Assembly (NCBI GenBank): GCA_029932675.1
Contig: JAOZPP010000035.1
Coordinates: 1-31,080, forward strand
Source: a bacterium
Lineage (GTDB): Bacteria; SM23-81; DAOVCL01
Length of the DNA: 31,080 nt
Reading direction: 5' to 3'
Shown here in pieces: positions 24,152 through 31,080 of this stretch (its first letter is position 1; every line of letters begins with the position of its first letter). The notes under the pieces are model-generated. The model searched no databases. It was not told where the DNA came from and saw only the letters and a list, made by a program, of their open reading frames with translations. The position numbers were made by a program, and so were the translations under genes.

Positions 24152-24865
24152 TCACTCCTTATAATTCCAAGATTTAATCGCCTCAACAACCTCTTCTGGT
24201 TCATCGACCATCTTGATAATATCAAAATCACTGAGGGAAATCTTCCCCTCTTTCAGCATTTTTCCTTTCATCCAGGCGACAAGACCAGACCAGTATTCTT
24301 TGTCTACCACGATAATAGGAAATGGCTTTATCTTATGGGTTTGAATCAAGGTCACTGATTCAAACAGCTCGTCCATAGTGCCAAATCCGCCGGGCATAAT
24401 AACAAAGGCACGGGCATATTTGACAAACATAACTTTCCTCACAAAGAAATAACGGAAGGTTACCAAAGTAGTGATATACTTGTTAGGGGCCTGTTCCATA
24501 GGGAGTTCGATATTTAGGCCAATGGACTCGCCTCCACCCTCCTTTGCCCCCTTATTTGCTGCTTCCATTATCCCTGGTCCCCCTCCAGTGATTATACAAT
24601 ATCCCTCTCTGACCAGAAGCTGGGCAATCCTTTCTGCCTTCTGATAGTCCCTATCCCCTGGCTCTACTCTGGATGATCCAAAAATAGTAACTGCCGGGGG
24701 GAAATGGGCCATGGCCTCAAACCCCTCCACAAATTCAGCCATAATTCTGAAGACCCTCCAAGTATCCTTGATGGTGAAGTCATCGATGAGGTATTGATGC
24801 CCTTTACCTGTCCTGGGCCTGGGGATTACATCATTTCCCGCATTACTTAAGTTCCTTCCCTTCAT
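24152..24865 (-). CDS. LOG family protein (TIGR00730, nucleotide phosphoribohydrolase)
   Basis: A 237-residue cytoplasmic protein with the Rossmann fold of the LOG/lysine decarboxylase-like family. The signature PGGFGTMDE is present, with GGGPGIMEAANKGA before it and FGSSR at the first strand. Family members split nucleoside 5'-monophosphates (AMP) into base and ribose 5-phosphate; in plants and some pathogens this releases cytokinins. The extra 55 residues at the N-terminus are usual in one bacterial subgroup. The start at 24865 follows AAGGAGTG; an ATG at 24901 is in frame but lacks a ribosome site. Between a purine permease and purine synthesis genes, AMP salvage is the likely role. Confidence 0.9.
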   Translation of the reverse strand: MKGRNLSNAGNDVIPRPRTGKGHQYLIDDFTIKDTWRVFRIMAEFVEGFEAMAHFPPAVTIFGSSRVEPGDRDYQKAERIAQLLVREGYCIITGGGPGIMEAANKGAKEGGGESIGLNIELPMEQAPNKYITTLVTFRYFFVRKVMFVKYARAFVIMPGGFGTMDELFESVTLIQTHKIKPFPIIVVDKEYWSGLVAWMKGKMLKEGKISLSDFDIIKMVDEPEEVVEAIKSWNYKE

Positions 24866-24945
24866 ATTCACTCCTTCCACCAGGAAAAAGCTGGTAATCA
24901 ATCAAGCGGGATGCTACCCACTCCTTTCCGTTGTTGCGCCCCCAA

Positions 24946-26292
24946 TCAACCCTTCAGAAACAGATACCTGAGCAGGAAGAGGAGAGCGAAGAGATGGACT
25001 ATCCAACTTACTTTCTTCCCCTGTCCGGTCAAAACCTTCAAGAAAGAATATGAGATAAAACCGAAAGCTATGCCCTCAGTTATGCTAAAGGTCAGGGGCA
25101 TTACAATTAGGGACAAAAAAGCGGGAAGTGCCTCGGTGGGATCATCCCACTTAATCTTCCTCACTTGCTTGAGCATCATACTCCCCACTACTATGAGGGC
25201 AGGTGCTATCACCGGATAGAGCTTAGCTCCAGAAGCAAGCTCATAGCCCCCTCCCACCATCTTGGCTAATGGATAGAAGAAAAGCGCCATAAGCATGAGG
25301 GCCCCAGTTACCATATTGGAGAGCCCTGTCCTGCCACCTTCTGCAATCCCAGCGGCACTCTCTATATAACTGGTTACTGTGGAAGTCCCCAGAAGGGCCC
25401 CAGCAACTGTCCCTACAGCATCGGATAAGAGGGCCTGCTTGGCCCGGGGGAGTTTACCCTCCTTTATAAAGCCTGCTTGTTCACTGACCCCGATCAGCGT
25501 TCCAATGGTATCGAAGAGGTCTAAGAAGAAGAAGACGAAAATAATAGTGATAAAACTGCTCAGGTTGGCAAATATCCCTCCTAAATTTAACCTAAAAAAG
25601 ATAGGCGAAAGAGAGGGAGGGAGACTTAGCACCCCCTGGTATCTAACCAGACCAAAGGGAAGCCCCAACAGGGCAGTAGCTATAATTCCTAAGAGTATTG
25701 CCCCCTTTACCCGTAAACTAATCAGGGTAAAGATAAGGGCCAAACCAAAAACGGAGAGGAGCACTGGAGGGCTTCCCAACCTCCCGAGGCCAATGAGAGT
25801 GCCTGGCTTTGCTACAACCATCCCTGCCCATTCCATCCCTATCACGGCAATGAGCAGGCCTATACCCACAGCTATTGCGTTTTTCAACCCCTCAGGAACG
25901 GCGTTGACTATCCTCTCCCTTAACCCCCAAAAAGAAAGGATGATAAAGATGGAACCAGATAGAAAGACCGCACCTAAGCCCAATCGCCAAGAGTAACCCA
26001 ATCCTCCCGCTGCAGCAGCACCACAAACGGTAAAAGCAAAGTAGAAATTGTGCCCCATCGCCGGGGCTAAGGCTATAGGATAGTTGGCGAGAATGCCCAT
26101 CAGAAAGGTAGCCAAAGCTGATGCTAAGCAGGTGGCCACCATCACCGCCCCAAAATCCATCCCTGTAGTAGAAAGCACTGCTGGCTGGACAAAGATTATA
26201 TAGGAAAGGGTCATAAAAGTAGTAGCCCCAGCAATTATCTCCGTTTTAATGTTGGTTTGCGCCTGAGCCAGCCTAAAGGTTTTCTCCCACAT
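24946..26292 (-). CDS. NCS2 family purine permease (AzgA-like)
   Basis: A 448-residue inner-membrane transporter with about 12-14 hydrophobic segments. It has the AzgA-type landmarks: EIIAGATTFMTLSYIIFVQP, APAMGHNFYFAF (usually APGMGLNAYFA, so two or three substrate-site positions differ), FVFFFLDLFDTIGTLIGV and GTSTVTSYIESAAGIAEGG. The family imports hypoxanthine, guanine or adenine with protons. GAGGAGG lies just before the ATG at 26292, so this start is preferred to the ATG at 26313. It sits in the same orientation as purN, purC and purH, 79 bases after the PHP gene. The His in APAMGHN might alter specificity. Confidence 0.93.
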   Translation of the reverse strand: MWEKTFRLAQAQTNIKTEIIAGATTFMTLSYIIFVQPAVLSTTGMDFGAVMVATCLASALATFLMGILANYPIALAPAMGHNFYFAFTVCGAAAAGGLGYSWRLGLGAVFLSGSIFIILSFWGLRERIVNAVPEGLKNAIAVGIGLLIAVIGMEWAGMVVAKPGTLIGLGRLGSPPVLLSVFGLALIFTLISLRVKGAILLGIIATALLGLPFGLVRYQGVLSLPPSLSPIFFRLNLGGIFANLSSFITIIFVFFFLDLFDTIGTLIGVSEQAGFIKEGKLPRAKQALLSDAVGTVAGALLGTSTVTSYIESAAGIAEGGRTGLSNMVTGALMLMALFFYPLAKMVGGGYELASGAKLYPVIAPALIVVGSMMLKQVRKIKWDDPTEALPAFLSLIVMPLTFSITEGIAFGFISYSFLKVLTGQGKKVSWIVHLFALLFLLRYLFLKG

Positions 26293-26371
26293 CCTTTCCT
26301 CCTCAATATTCATAGATCATGAATTTTTCAGCGCAGTCCTTCTAAGAATCCACTTCAAGAATGTGATCCCT

Positions 26372-27184
26372 TCAAATTAGGCCATTGGCTTCGACCCATT
26401 GGCTAGCTTCTGGGATACCAAAACCAAGGTCTTCTACCCGGTGGCAGTCAGAGCCCAAGGAGGCTGGTTTAACCCCAGAACCCCTTGCCAAGAGGAGAAT
26501 CTCCTTACTGGGATAAAAATCAGCAAATGGCCTCCGTAGTCCAGAGGTGTTTATCTCAAAGCCTACCCCATTCTGCCGCATCAGCTTGAATACCTCATGG
26601 ATATAATCACTGTGAATCCCTAATATCTCTGGCCCATACCAATCATAGCCATATTTCTTGTAGATATCAAGGTGAGCCAAAACAGGAAAGAGACCGCTGG
26701 TTATGGCCTTAAAAAGGGTTTCAAAATATGCTTGAGAAAGCTTGGCCAAGTTATTTTTTTTAAAATAATTAGATGCCTCATTTGACGAGGCTATGGAAAT
26801 GTGGTCCAGACAATGAACGGCCCCTAAGACAAAATCGAAATGGTTTTGGGAGAGAAACTCCCTTAATTTCTCCTCGATGTGGGGGGAATAGTCAACCTCT
26901 AAACCAGCCCTAACCATTAGGCCAGAGCTACCATATTTACCCTTAGCTTCCTCTATCTCCTGCCAGTAACTCTCCACCCAATCCGAATCGAACGATTTAA
27001 CCTCTCCTTTGACCCTGACGAAGTCATCCAAGTCCTCCCTTAGGGGGTTGGTGTCGTAATGGACAGTAAAGCAGAGCTCCTTTATTCCCAACTCTAATGC
27101 CCTCTGACAATAGAGATCAATAGTAGCATCGGGGACGACATCTTTGGAATAATTAGGATGAACATGACAGTCAACTAACTTCAT
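26372..27184 (-). CDS. PHP-domain phosphatase, histidinol-phosphatase-like (HisK type)
   Basis: A 270-residue metal-dependent phosphoesterase. The PHP motifs occur in order: VDCHVHPNYS (His-x-His metal site), FTVHYD, GLEVDYSP, LGAVHCLDH, LAHLDIYKKYG and ASLGSDCHRVEDLG. The closest pattern is the HisK histidinol-phosphatase of Gram-positives, which makes histidinol, but no his genes are near. Purine and histidine synthesis share AICAR, so a place in a pur operon is reasonable; another sugar or nucleotide phosphate could also be the substrate. ATG 27184 has AAGGA seven bases before it, in contrast to the ATG at 27217. It starts 61 bases after the THEP1 gene. Confidence 0.85.
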   Translation of the reverse strand: MKLVDCHVHPNYSKDVVPDATIDLYCQRALELGIKELCFTVHYDTNPLREDLDDFVRVKGEVKSFDSDWVESYWQEIEEAKGKYGSSGLMVRAGLEVDYSPHIEEKLREFLSQNHFDFVLGAVHCLDHISIASSNEASNYFKKNNLAKLSQAYFETLFKAITSGLFPVLAHLDIYKKYGYDWYGPEILGIHSDYIHEVFKLMRQNGVGFEINTSGLRRPFADFYPSKEILLLARGSGVKPASLGSDCHRVEDLGFGIPEASQWVEANGLI

Positions 27185-27245
27185 CTTAAAATCCTTCTCC
27201 TTGCATGGATGGACCAAACTGAACCATCAAAAATCCTAAGTTTTA

Positions 27246-27770
27246 TCAAACGCGAAAAGGGGCAAACTTCTTCCTTAAATAATCTAAGATCTTCTCCCCT
27301 TCCCCCTTCCTCACTTCCAAAAGCTCCACATCGGGACGAGCTTTCACCATATCTACAAAAGGGTGGTGGCCCCGGAAAATGGTCCCTAAAAGGGGCTTTG
27401 CGGAGTCCAAAGATCTCACTACTACCTCCCGGAATTGGGGAGAGAAAAGTTCCATCTTCCCTATCTCATCGATGAGTAGGAGCTCAGCTTCCTCCAATGC
27501 TCGCTCCAAAGCGTCAACCCCAATTAGGTTCAAATCCTTAAGGTTCACCCTATACCTCCCCATCCTGGGCCCATAAACCATCCCTCTATGGGCCAATACC
27601 CCTTCCCTCCCATCAAGGGTAACTATCTTAAAACCCTCTCTCCTTACCCCCCTTATCTCCTGGGTATAGAACCCTCCTACCTTCAGTTTTGTCTTGGAAA
27701 TGAACTCCTGGATTACCGTGGTCTTCCCACATCCAGAAGGACCAGTAAGGAGCAAATTGACTTTGCTCAA
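27246..27770 (-). CDS. THEP1-type nucleoside-triphosphatase
   Basis: A 174-residue P-loop protein. Walker A is GPSGCGKTT (residues 10-18) and Walker B is LLLIDEIGKMELFS, the DEIGKME form typical of the THEP1/NTPase_1 family, first described from thermophiles; GGFYTQEIR is another family motif. These enzymes hydrolyse NTPs slowly, and their biological role is unsettled. It begins with TTG 27770, which overlaps the purH stop in TTGA, so translation is probably coupled to purH. Its position suggests control of purine nucleotide levels, which is inference. The length is normal. Confidence 0.9.
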   Translation of the reverse strand: MSKVNLLLTGPSGCGKTTVIQEFISKTKLKVGGFYTQEIRGVRREGFKIVTLDGREGVLAHRGMVYGPRMGRYRVNLKDLNLIGVDALERALEEAELLLIDEIGKMELFSPQFREVVVRSLDSAKPLLGTIFRGHHPFVDMVKARPDVELLEVRKGEGEKILDYLRKKFAPFRV

Positions 27771-29287
27771 TGTCTGAAATGCCTCACCCCTGTAAAGACC
27801 ATCGCCAATCCCCTCTCATCAGCAGCAGCAATTGCCTCGGCGTCTCGCTTTGAACCTCCAGGCTGGATTATGGCCCTTACCCCTGCCTTGGCCGCCTCAT
27901 CGATCCCATCCCTCATCGGGAAGAAGGCATCTGAGGCCAAGATCGATCCTTTGGCCCTCTCACCTGCCTTCCGGGTGGAAATGATCACCGCATCCACCCT
28001 GCTGGGTTGACCAGCACCTATCCCCACTGTCTTTTTATCCTGAACTAAAACTATGGCATTAGACTTTATATGCTTTACTACCTTAAAGCCAAAAAGAAGA
28101 GATTCTATCTCCTGAGGAGAGGGCCTTCTCTTGGTAACTACCTGAAGATCCGCCTCCTCGATGATCCTTGTGTCCTCTTCCTGCCAAAGCACCCCTCCTC
28201 TGATAAACTTCAACTCTGGGGCTTCCCCTCTCTTCAATCTTCCACACCTTAAAAACCGGCGGTTTTTCTTCTGTTTTAAAACCTCTAAGGCCTCCGGAGC
28301 ATAGTCTGGGGCTAAGCAACATTCTATGAACTTAGTCTGGTCAATCCTGTGGGCAGTTTCCAAATCAACCTTACGATTCAAACCAATTACTGAGCCATAG
28401 GCCGAAAGGGGATCACATTCCAAGGCATCCTGGTAGGCCTGAGCCAGACTGGAAGCAGTGGCTGCACCACAGGGACTGGCATGCTTGAAGATAGCAGCAA
28501 AGGGTTCATCGAAGTCTAAGATCATCGTCAAGGCAGCATCTAAGTCCCTATAGTTGTTGAAGGATAACGGTTTACCAGAAAGCTTTTCTGATCTCGCTAA
28601 ACTCGTCCCCTCAAAACTGGGATCCCGATAGAGGCTCGCCCTCTGATGGGGGTTCTCCCCATATCTGAGGTCAGCAACTTTCTCCAGATGGAGGTCCAAG
28701 AAGGAACCACCGGCCAACCATCTATAGATGAGCTTGTCATACTCCTGAGTTATGCGGAAGGCCTCTCGGGCCAGCTTAAGTTTTGTTCCTGGGGAAAGCT
28801 CCCCATTTCTTTCCCGCAGTTCGCAGAGGACTTCTTTATATTGGAGGGGAGTGGTCAGCACCCCCACCCAACGGTAGTTCTTGGCCGCTGCCCTCACCAA
28901 AGAGGGGCCACCGATGTCAATGGCCTCTAAAATTTTATCAAGAGTCACTTCAGATTTAGCGCTTATTTCTTTAAAAGGATAAAAGTTACAAACAATCAAA
29001 TCAATAGGCTCAATCCCTCTTTCCGCAAGTTCCCTCAAATGTCTTGGATCCGATCTATCGGCCAATATTCCCGCGTGGACAATGGGATGGAGGCTTTTCA
29101 CCCTCCCCCCTAAAATAGAAGGCCAACCGGTGAGTTCCTCTAAGTTCTTTACCTCTATTCCATTTTCTCGGAGGAAACTGGCAGTTCCGCCCGTGGAGAC
29201 TATCTCCACCCCAAGATCTCTCAGTCCATAGGCAAACTCGCCCAATTCCTCCTTGTTAAATACTGATATAAACGCCCTTTTTATCAA
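27767..29287 (-). CDS. purH: PurH, AICAR transformylase/IMP cyclohydrolase
   Basis: A 506-residue complete bifunctional enzyme doing the last two steps of IMP synthesis: formylation of AICAR with 10-formyl-THF, then ring closure. The N-terminal cyclohydrolase part has IVSTGGTASFLRENGIEV and GGRVKSLHPIVHAGILADR. The transformylase part has RYGENPHQRASLY, KHASPCGAATA (usually KHTNPCG; the catalytic Lys-His pair is kept) and the C-terminal DAFFPMRDGIDEAAKAGV followed by QPGGSKRD. It starts with TTG 29287, well supported by AGGAGG six bases upstream, 43 bases after purC. THEP1 overlaps its stop. Confidence 0.96.
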   Translation of the reverse strand: MIKRAFISVFNKEELGEFAYGLRDLGVEIVSTGGTASFLRENGIEVKNLEELTGWPSILGGRVKSLHPIVHAGILADRSDPRHLRELAERGIEPIDLIVCNFYPFKEISAKSEVTLDKILEAIDIGGPSLVRAAAKNYRWVGVLTTPLQYKEVLCELRERNGELSPGTKLKLAREAFRITQEYDKLIYRWLAGGSFLDLHLEKVADLRYGENPHQRASLYRDPSFEGTSLARSEKLSGKPLSFNNYRDLDAALTMILDFDEPFAAIFKHASPCGAATASSLAQAYQDALECDPLSAYGSVIGLNRKVDLETAHRIDQTKFIECCLAPDYAPEALEVLKQKKNRRFLRCGRLKRGEAPELKFIRGGVLWQEEDTRIIEEADLQVVTKRRPSPQEIESLLFGFKVVKHIKSNAIVLVQDKKTVGIGAGQPSRVDAVIISTRKAGERAKGSILASDAFFPMRDGIDEAAKAGVRAIIQPGGSKRDAEAIAAADERGLAMVFTGVRHFRH

Positions 29288-29330
29288 ACTATCCTCCTAC
29301 CTTAAGGGGCTCGAAATTCCTCAATCTCCT

Positions 29331-30215
29331 TTATTCTGAACTTAACCTCCTTAAAGCCTCCTCATACCTTCTGATAAGCTCATCGACTATAGGAGGGGGA
29401 AGGTGAGGAGCGGGGGTTCCACCCTCCCAACCTATGGAACGAAGATAATCCCTCAGATACTGTTTGTCAAAGCTCCTCTGAGCTTGGCCTGGTTTGTATT
29501 CATCTGCAGGCCAATAGCGTGAGGAGTCAGGGGTGAGGGCTTCATCTATCCAGATGATCTCCCCATCGAGTAGACCGAATTCAAATTTTGTATCAGCGAG
29601 AACAAGGCCTTTGGAAAGGGAATAATCCAGGGCCTTCTCATAAAGGGATAGGCTTATCCGTTTGAGAATTTCCGCTCTCTCTTCCCCAACCAACCCAACC
29701 AACTGGGGGAAGCTCATCGGCTCATCATGCCCCTTGGTCGCTTTGGTGGTAGGGGTAAAGATGGGTTGGGGAAGCCTATCCCCTTCCCTGAGTCCTTGGG
29801 GAAGCCTAACCCCACAGATCTTTCCCTTCCTCCGGTACTCCCTCCAACCCGATCCGGCCAGATACCCTCGGACAATACACTCCACATCAATCCTCTCTGC
29901 CTTCGCCACCAGCATCGACCGACCGGAGAGGACCTCTTCAAATCCCCCTAAAGGCTCAGGATACTTGCCAACGTCGGAGCTAAGGAGGTGATTCCCGACC
30001 ACTCCCCTTAAGTATCCAAACCAGAAGAGGGAGAACTGGGTAAGGATTTTCCCCTTCCCTGGTATAGGGGTAGGGAGAACCGCATCAAAGGCAGAGACCC
30101 TGTCCGTGGCCACAATGAGCAACTGAGAGCCAAGGTCGAAGACCTCTCTCACCTTACCTCTGATGAACCTCTTCAGGCCGGGGATATCAATTTCGGTTAA
30201 GGCCTCTTCCCTCAA
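29331..30215 (-). CDS. purC: PurC, SAICAR synthase (long form)
   Basis: A 294-residue enzyme that joins CAIR and aspartate with ATP to give SAICAR. Landmarks: RGKVREVFDLGSQLLIVATD, RVSAFDAVLP, GYLAGSGWREY, LADTKFEFGLLDGEIIWID, and EALTPDSSRYWPADEY. The length is that of the long form (about 290-300) and not of the 237-residue E. coli form. The start is TTG 30215, inside the last 29 bases of purN, with a GGTGAGG stretch close by; no in-frame ATG occurs before the conserved core. The overlap implies coupled translation with purN. Confidence 0.95.
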   Translation of the reverse strand: MREEALTEIDIPGLKRFIRGKVREVFDLGSQLLIVATDRVSAFDAVLPTPIPGKGKILTQFSLFWFGYLRGVVGNHLLSSDVGKYPEPLGGFEEVLSGRSMLVAKAERIDVECIVRGYLAGSGWREYRRKGKICGVRLPQGLREGDRLPQPIFTPTTKATKGHDEPMSFPQLVGLVGEERAEILKRISLSLYEKALDYSLSKGLVLADTKFEFGLLDGEIIWIDEALTPDSSRYWPADEYKPGQAQRSFDKQYLRDYLRSIGWEGGTPAPHLPPPIVDELIRRYEEALRRLSSE

Positions 30216-30834
30216 TCCTCACCTTTCTCCCTTCAACTTTTATTCTCCTTTCCGCAAAGAGCTCAATGGCCTTTGGATAAAGCTCATGCTCAACCCTAAG
30301 GACCCTTTGGGAAAGGGTCTCTGCGGTATCATCTTCCAATACCTCTACTGCCTTCTGCAAAACTATGGGGCCATGGTCATACTTCTCATCGACCAGATGG
30401 ACGGTCACTCCAGTTACCTTCACCCCATACTCAATGACAGCCTGGTGCACCCTTTGGCCATACATCCCCTTCCCCCCAAAGGAAGGGAGAAGGGCAGGAT
30501 GAATGTTCAAAATACGATTTCTGTAAGCACCAACTACCCTTGGGCTGAGAAGCTTCATATATCCGGCCAGGCAAACCAACTCCACCTCCCTCTCCTCAAG
30601 CACCTGGAGGAGCCGGGCATCAAACTCCTCCGGAGCGGTAAACTGCTTATGGCTCAGGTGGAGCCCATAAATGCCCTCCCTCCTTGCCCTCCTCAGGGCT
30701 CCAGAACCACTGTTGTTGCTGATCACTACCCTTATCTCCGCCCTCAGCCTTCCCTTCTTGATGGCATCGATTATGGCCTGGAGATTTGTCCCTTCCCCGG
30801 AAGCCAACACTGCTATCTTCAGAGGCTCACCCAT
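30187..30834 (-). CDS. purN: PurN, GAR transformylase
   Basis: A 215-residue enzyme that formylates GAR with 10-formyl-THF in purine synthesis. It opens LKIAVLASGEGTNLQAIIDA, and has the catalytic Asn and His in NIHPALLPSFGG and the Asp in VHLVDEKYDHGPIVLQ. ATG 30834 follows GGGAG; the open frame continues upstream to 30975 without family resemblance, so the short form is right and matches the usual 200-215 residues. It is the first gene of the leftward purine operon, downstream of the promoter at 30844-30872. Confidence 0.95.
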   Translation of the reverse strand: MGEPLKIAVLASGEGTNLQAIIDAIKKGRLRAEIRVVISNNSGSGALRRARREGIYGLHLSHKQFTAPEEFDARLLQVLEEREVELVCLAGYMKLLSPRVVGAYRNRILNIHPALLPSFGGKGMYGQRVHQAVIEYGVKVTGVTVHLVDEKYDHGPIVLQKAVEVLEDDTAETLSQRVLRVEHELYPKAIELFAERRIKVEGRKVRIEGRGLNRN

Positions 30835-30843
30835 TGCTCCCTC

Positions 30844-30872
30844 ACTATACCAACTCTCCCCCGCAAAATCAA
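30844..30872 (-). promoter_or_regulatory. Probable promoter of the purine operon
   Basis: On the minus strand TTGATT (30872-30867), a 17-base spacer and TATAGT (30849-30844; five of six). It lies between the hairpin terminator at 30980 and purN. The -10 box is only nine bases before the ATG, so the transcript would be almost leaderless and would begin inside the ribosome site; that lowers confidence. Confidence 0.4.
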
Positions 30873-30979
30873 ATATTTTTTCTAAAAAAATTAGGGAGAC
30901 AACTACTGGGGATGCCACACGGACAACCTTGTCCCCCTTTGTCGCTAATGGATTTATCCCCCTAAACTCAGCCATAAAG

Positions 30980-31014
30980 AAAGACGGCCCGGTTTGAATG
31001 GCCGGGCCATCTTT
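30980..31014 (-). terminator. Thirteen-pair hairpin upstream of purN, terminator-like on both strands
   Basis: AAAGACGGCCCGG (30980-30992) pairs with CCGGGCCATCTTT (31002-31014) with one G-T pair and a nine-base loop. On the minus strand it is followed by TCTTTA, on the plus strand only by a short T stretch that is part of the stem. It would insulate purN from a gene beyond the right edge. Confidence 0.5.
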
Positions 31015-31037
31015 AGAGTAAAACTTGAACTAAACTA

Positions 31038-31057
31038 CTACCGCCTAAAGGCGGTAG
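31038..31057. mobile_element. CTACCGCC-TAAA-GGCGGTAG hairpin, possible IS200/IS605-type end
   Basis: A perfect eight-pair stem with a TAAA loop, the same loop as in the hairpin at 57-74, followed by TTTATGGGGTAG. Hairpins of this type mark ends of IS200/IS605 elements. The window ends 23 bases later, so no transposase can be checked. Confidence 0.3.
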
Positions 31058-31080
31058 GTTTATGGGGTAGCCATAGAAAA

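Noticed and set aside
25379-25996. Open frame on the plus strand inside the NCS2 gene
   Set aside because: It is antisense to a clearly recognised transporter and has no family features.
26293-26371. Purine riboswitch before the NCS2 permease
   Set aside because: The gap is 79 bases and shows no paired loops with the conserved core.
30835-30975. N-terminal extension of PurN
   Set aside because: The extra residues resemble no PurN, and a ribosome site lies before ATG 30834.

Overview
The window looks like chromosome from an uncultured anaerobic, didermic bacterium of the FCB superphylum or a neighbouring candidate phylum (WOR-3, KSB1 or Zixibacteria-like). Seven successive proteins carry the C-terminal sorting domain of the type IX secretion system (T9SS), recognised by NPFNP, YNILGQKV and GIYFYRL motifs. 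There are several outer-membrane beta-barrels and a FadL/PorV-like porin. Some genes have an archaeal flavour: a HypA with the long zinc loop, its MinD-type partner ATPase, a His-type Thi4, a THEP1 NTPase and a slipin/NfeD pair. I cannot name the species.

Bases 1-13457 (+ strand) hold a block of seven secreted-protein genes. The first is cut at its 5' end next to hairpins that look like a transposon end. The second is a gingipain-like C25 peptidase broken by a frameshift and a stop. Next comes a near-consensus sigma70-type promoter (2899-2926). It is followed by five intact genes: a two-module beta protein, a seven-repeat propeller, a five-repeat glycosidase-like propeller with an extra module, and two large proteins with 14 tandem repeats each. 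The block closes with a clear intrinsic terminator at 13494-13526. The sorting domains and some 3' flanks are similar at DNA level, so the block seems to have grown by duplication and recombination.

Bases 13527-23516 (+ strand) are mixed. They hold a palindromic repeat, a nitroreductase, a beta-barrel protein, a toxin-antitoxin pair whose PIN toxin is frameshifted in a T7 run, hypA with a HypB_AT-like ATPase (nickel delivery to NiFe hydrogenase, no hydrogenase in view), a compact operon (aromatic-rich lipoprotein, PorV-like barrel, NfeD membrane protease, slipin), then thi4 with a SagB-like exported nitroreductase.

Bases 23563-30834 (- strand) form a probable purine operon read right to left: purN, purC, purH, THEP1-type NTPase, PHP phosphatase, NCS2 purine permease, LOG-type phosphoribohydrolase and a small outer-membrane barrel. 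De novo synthesis, base uptake and nucleotide recycling would be expressed together. A promoter and an upstream bidirectional-type terminator precede purN. The two strands converge at about 23517-23562. Hairpins with a TAAA loop occur at both ends of the window and may be ends of related mobile elements.
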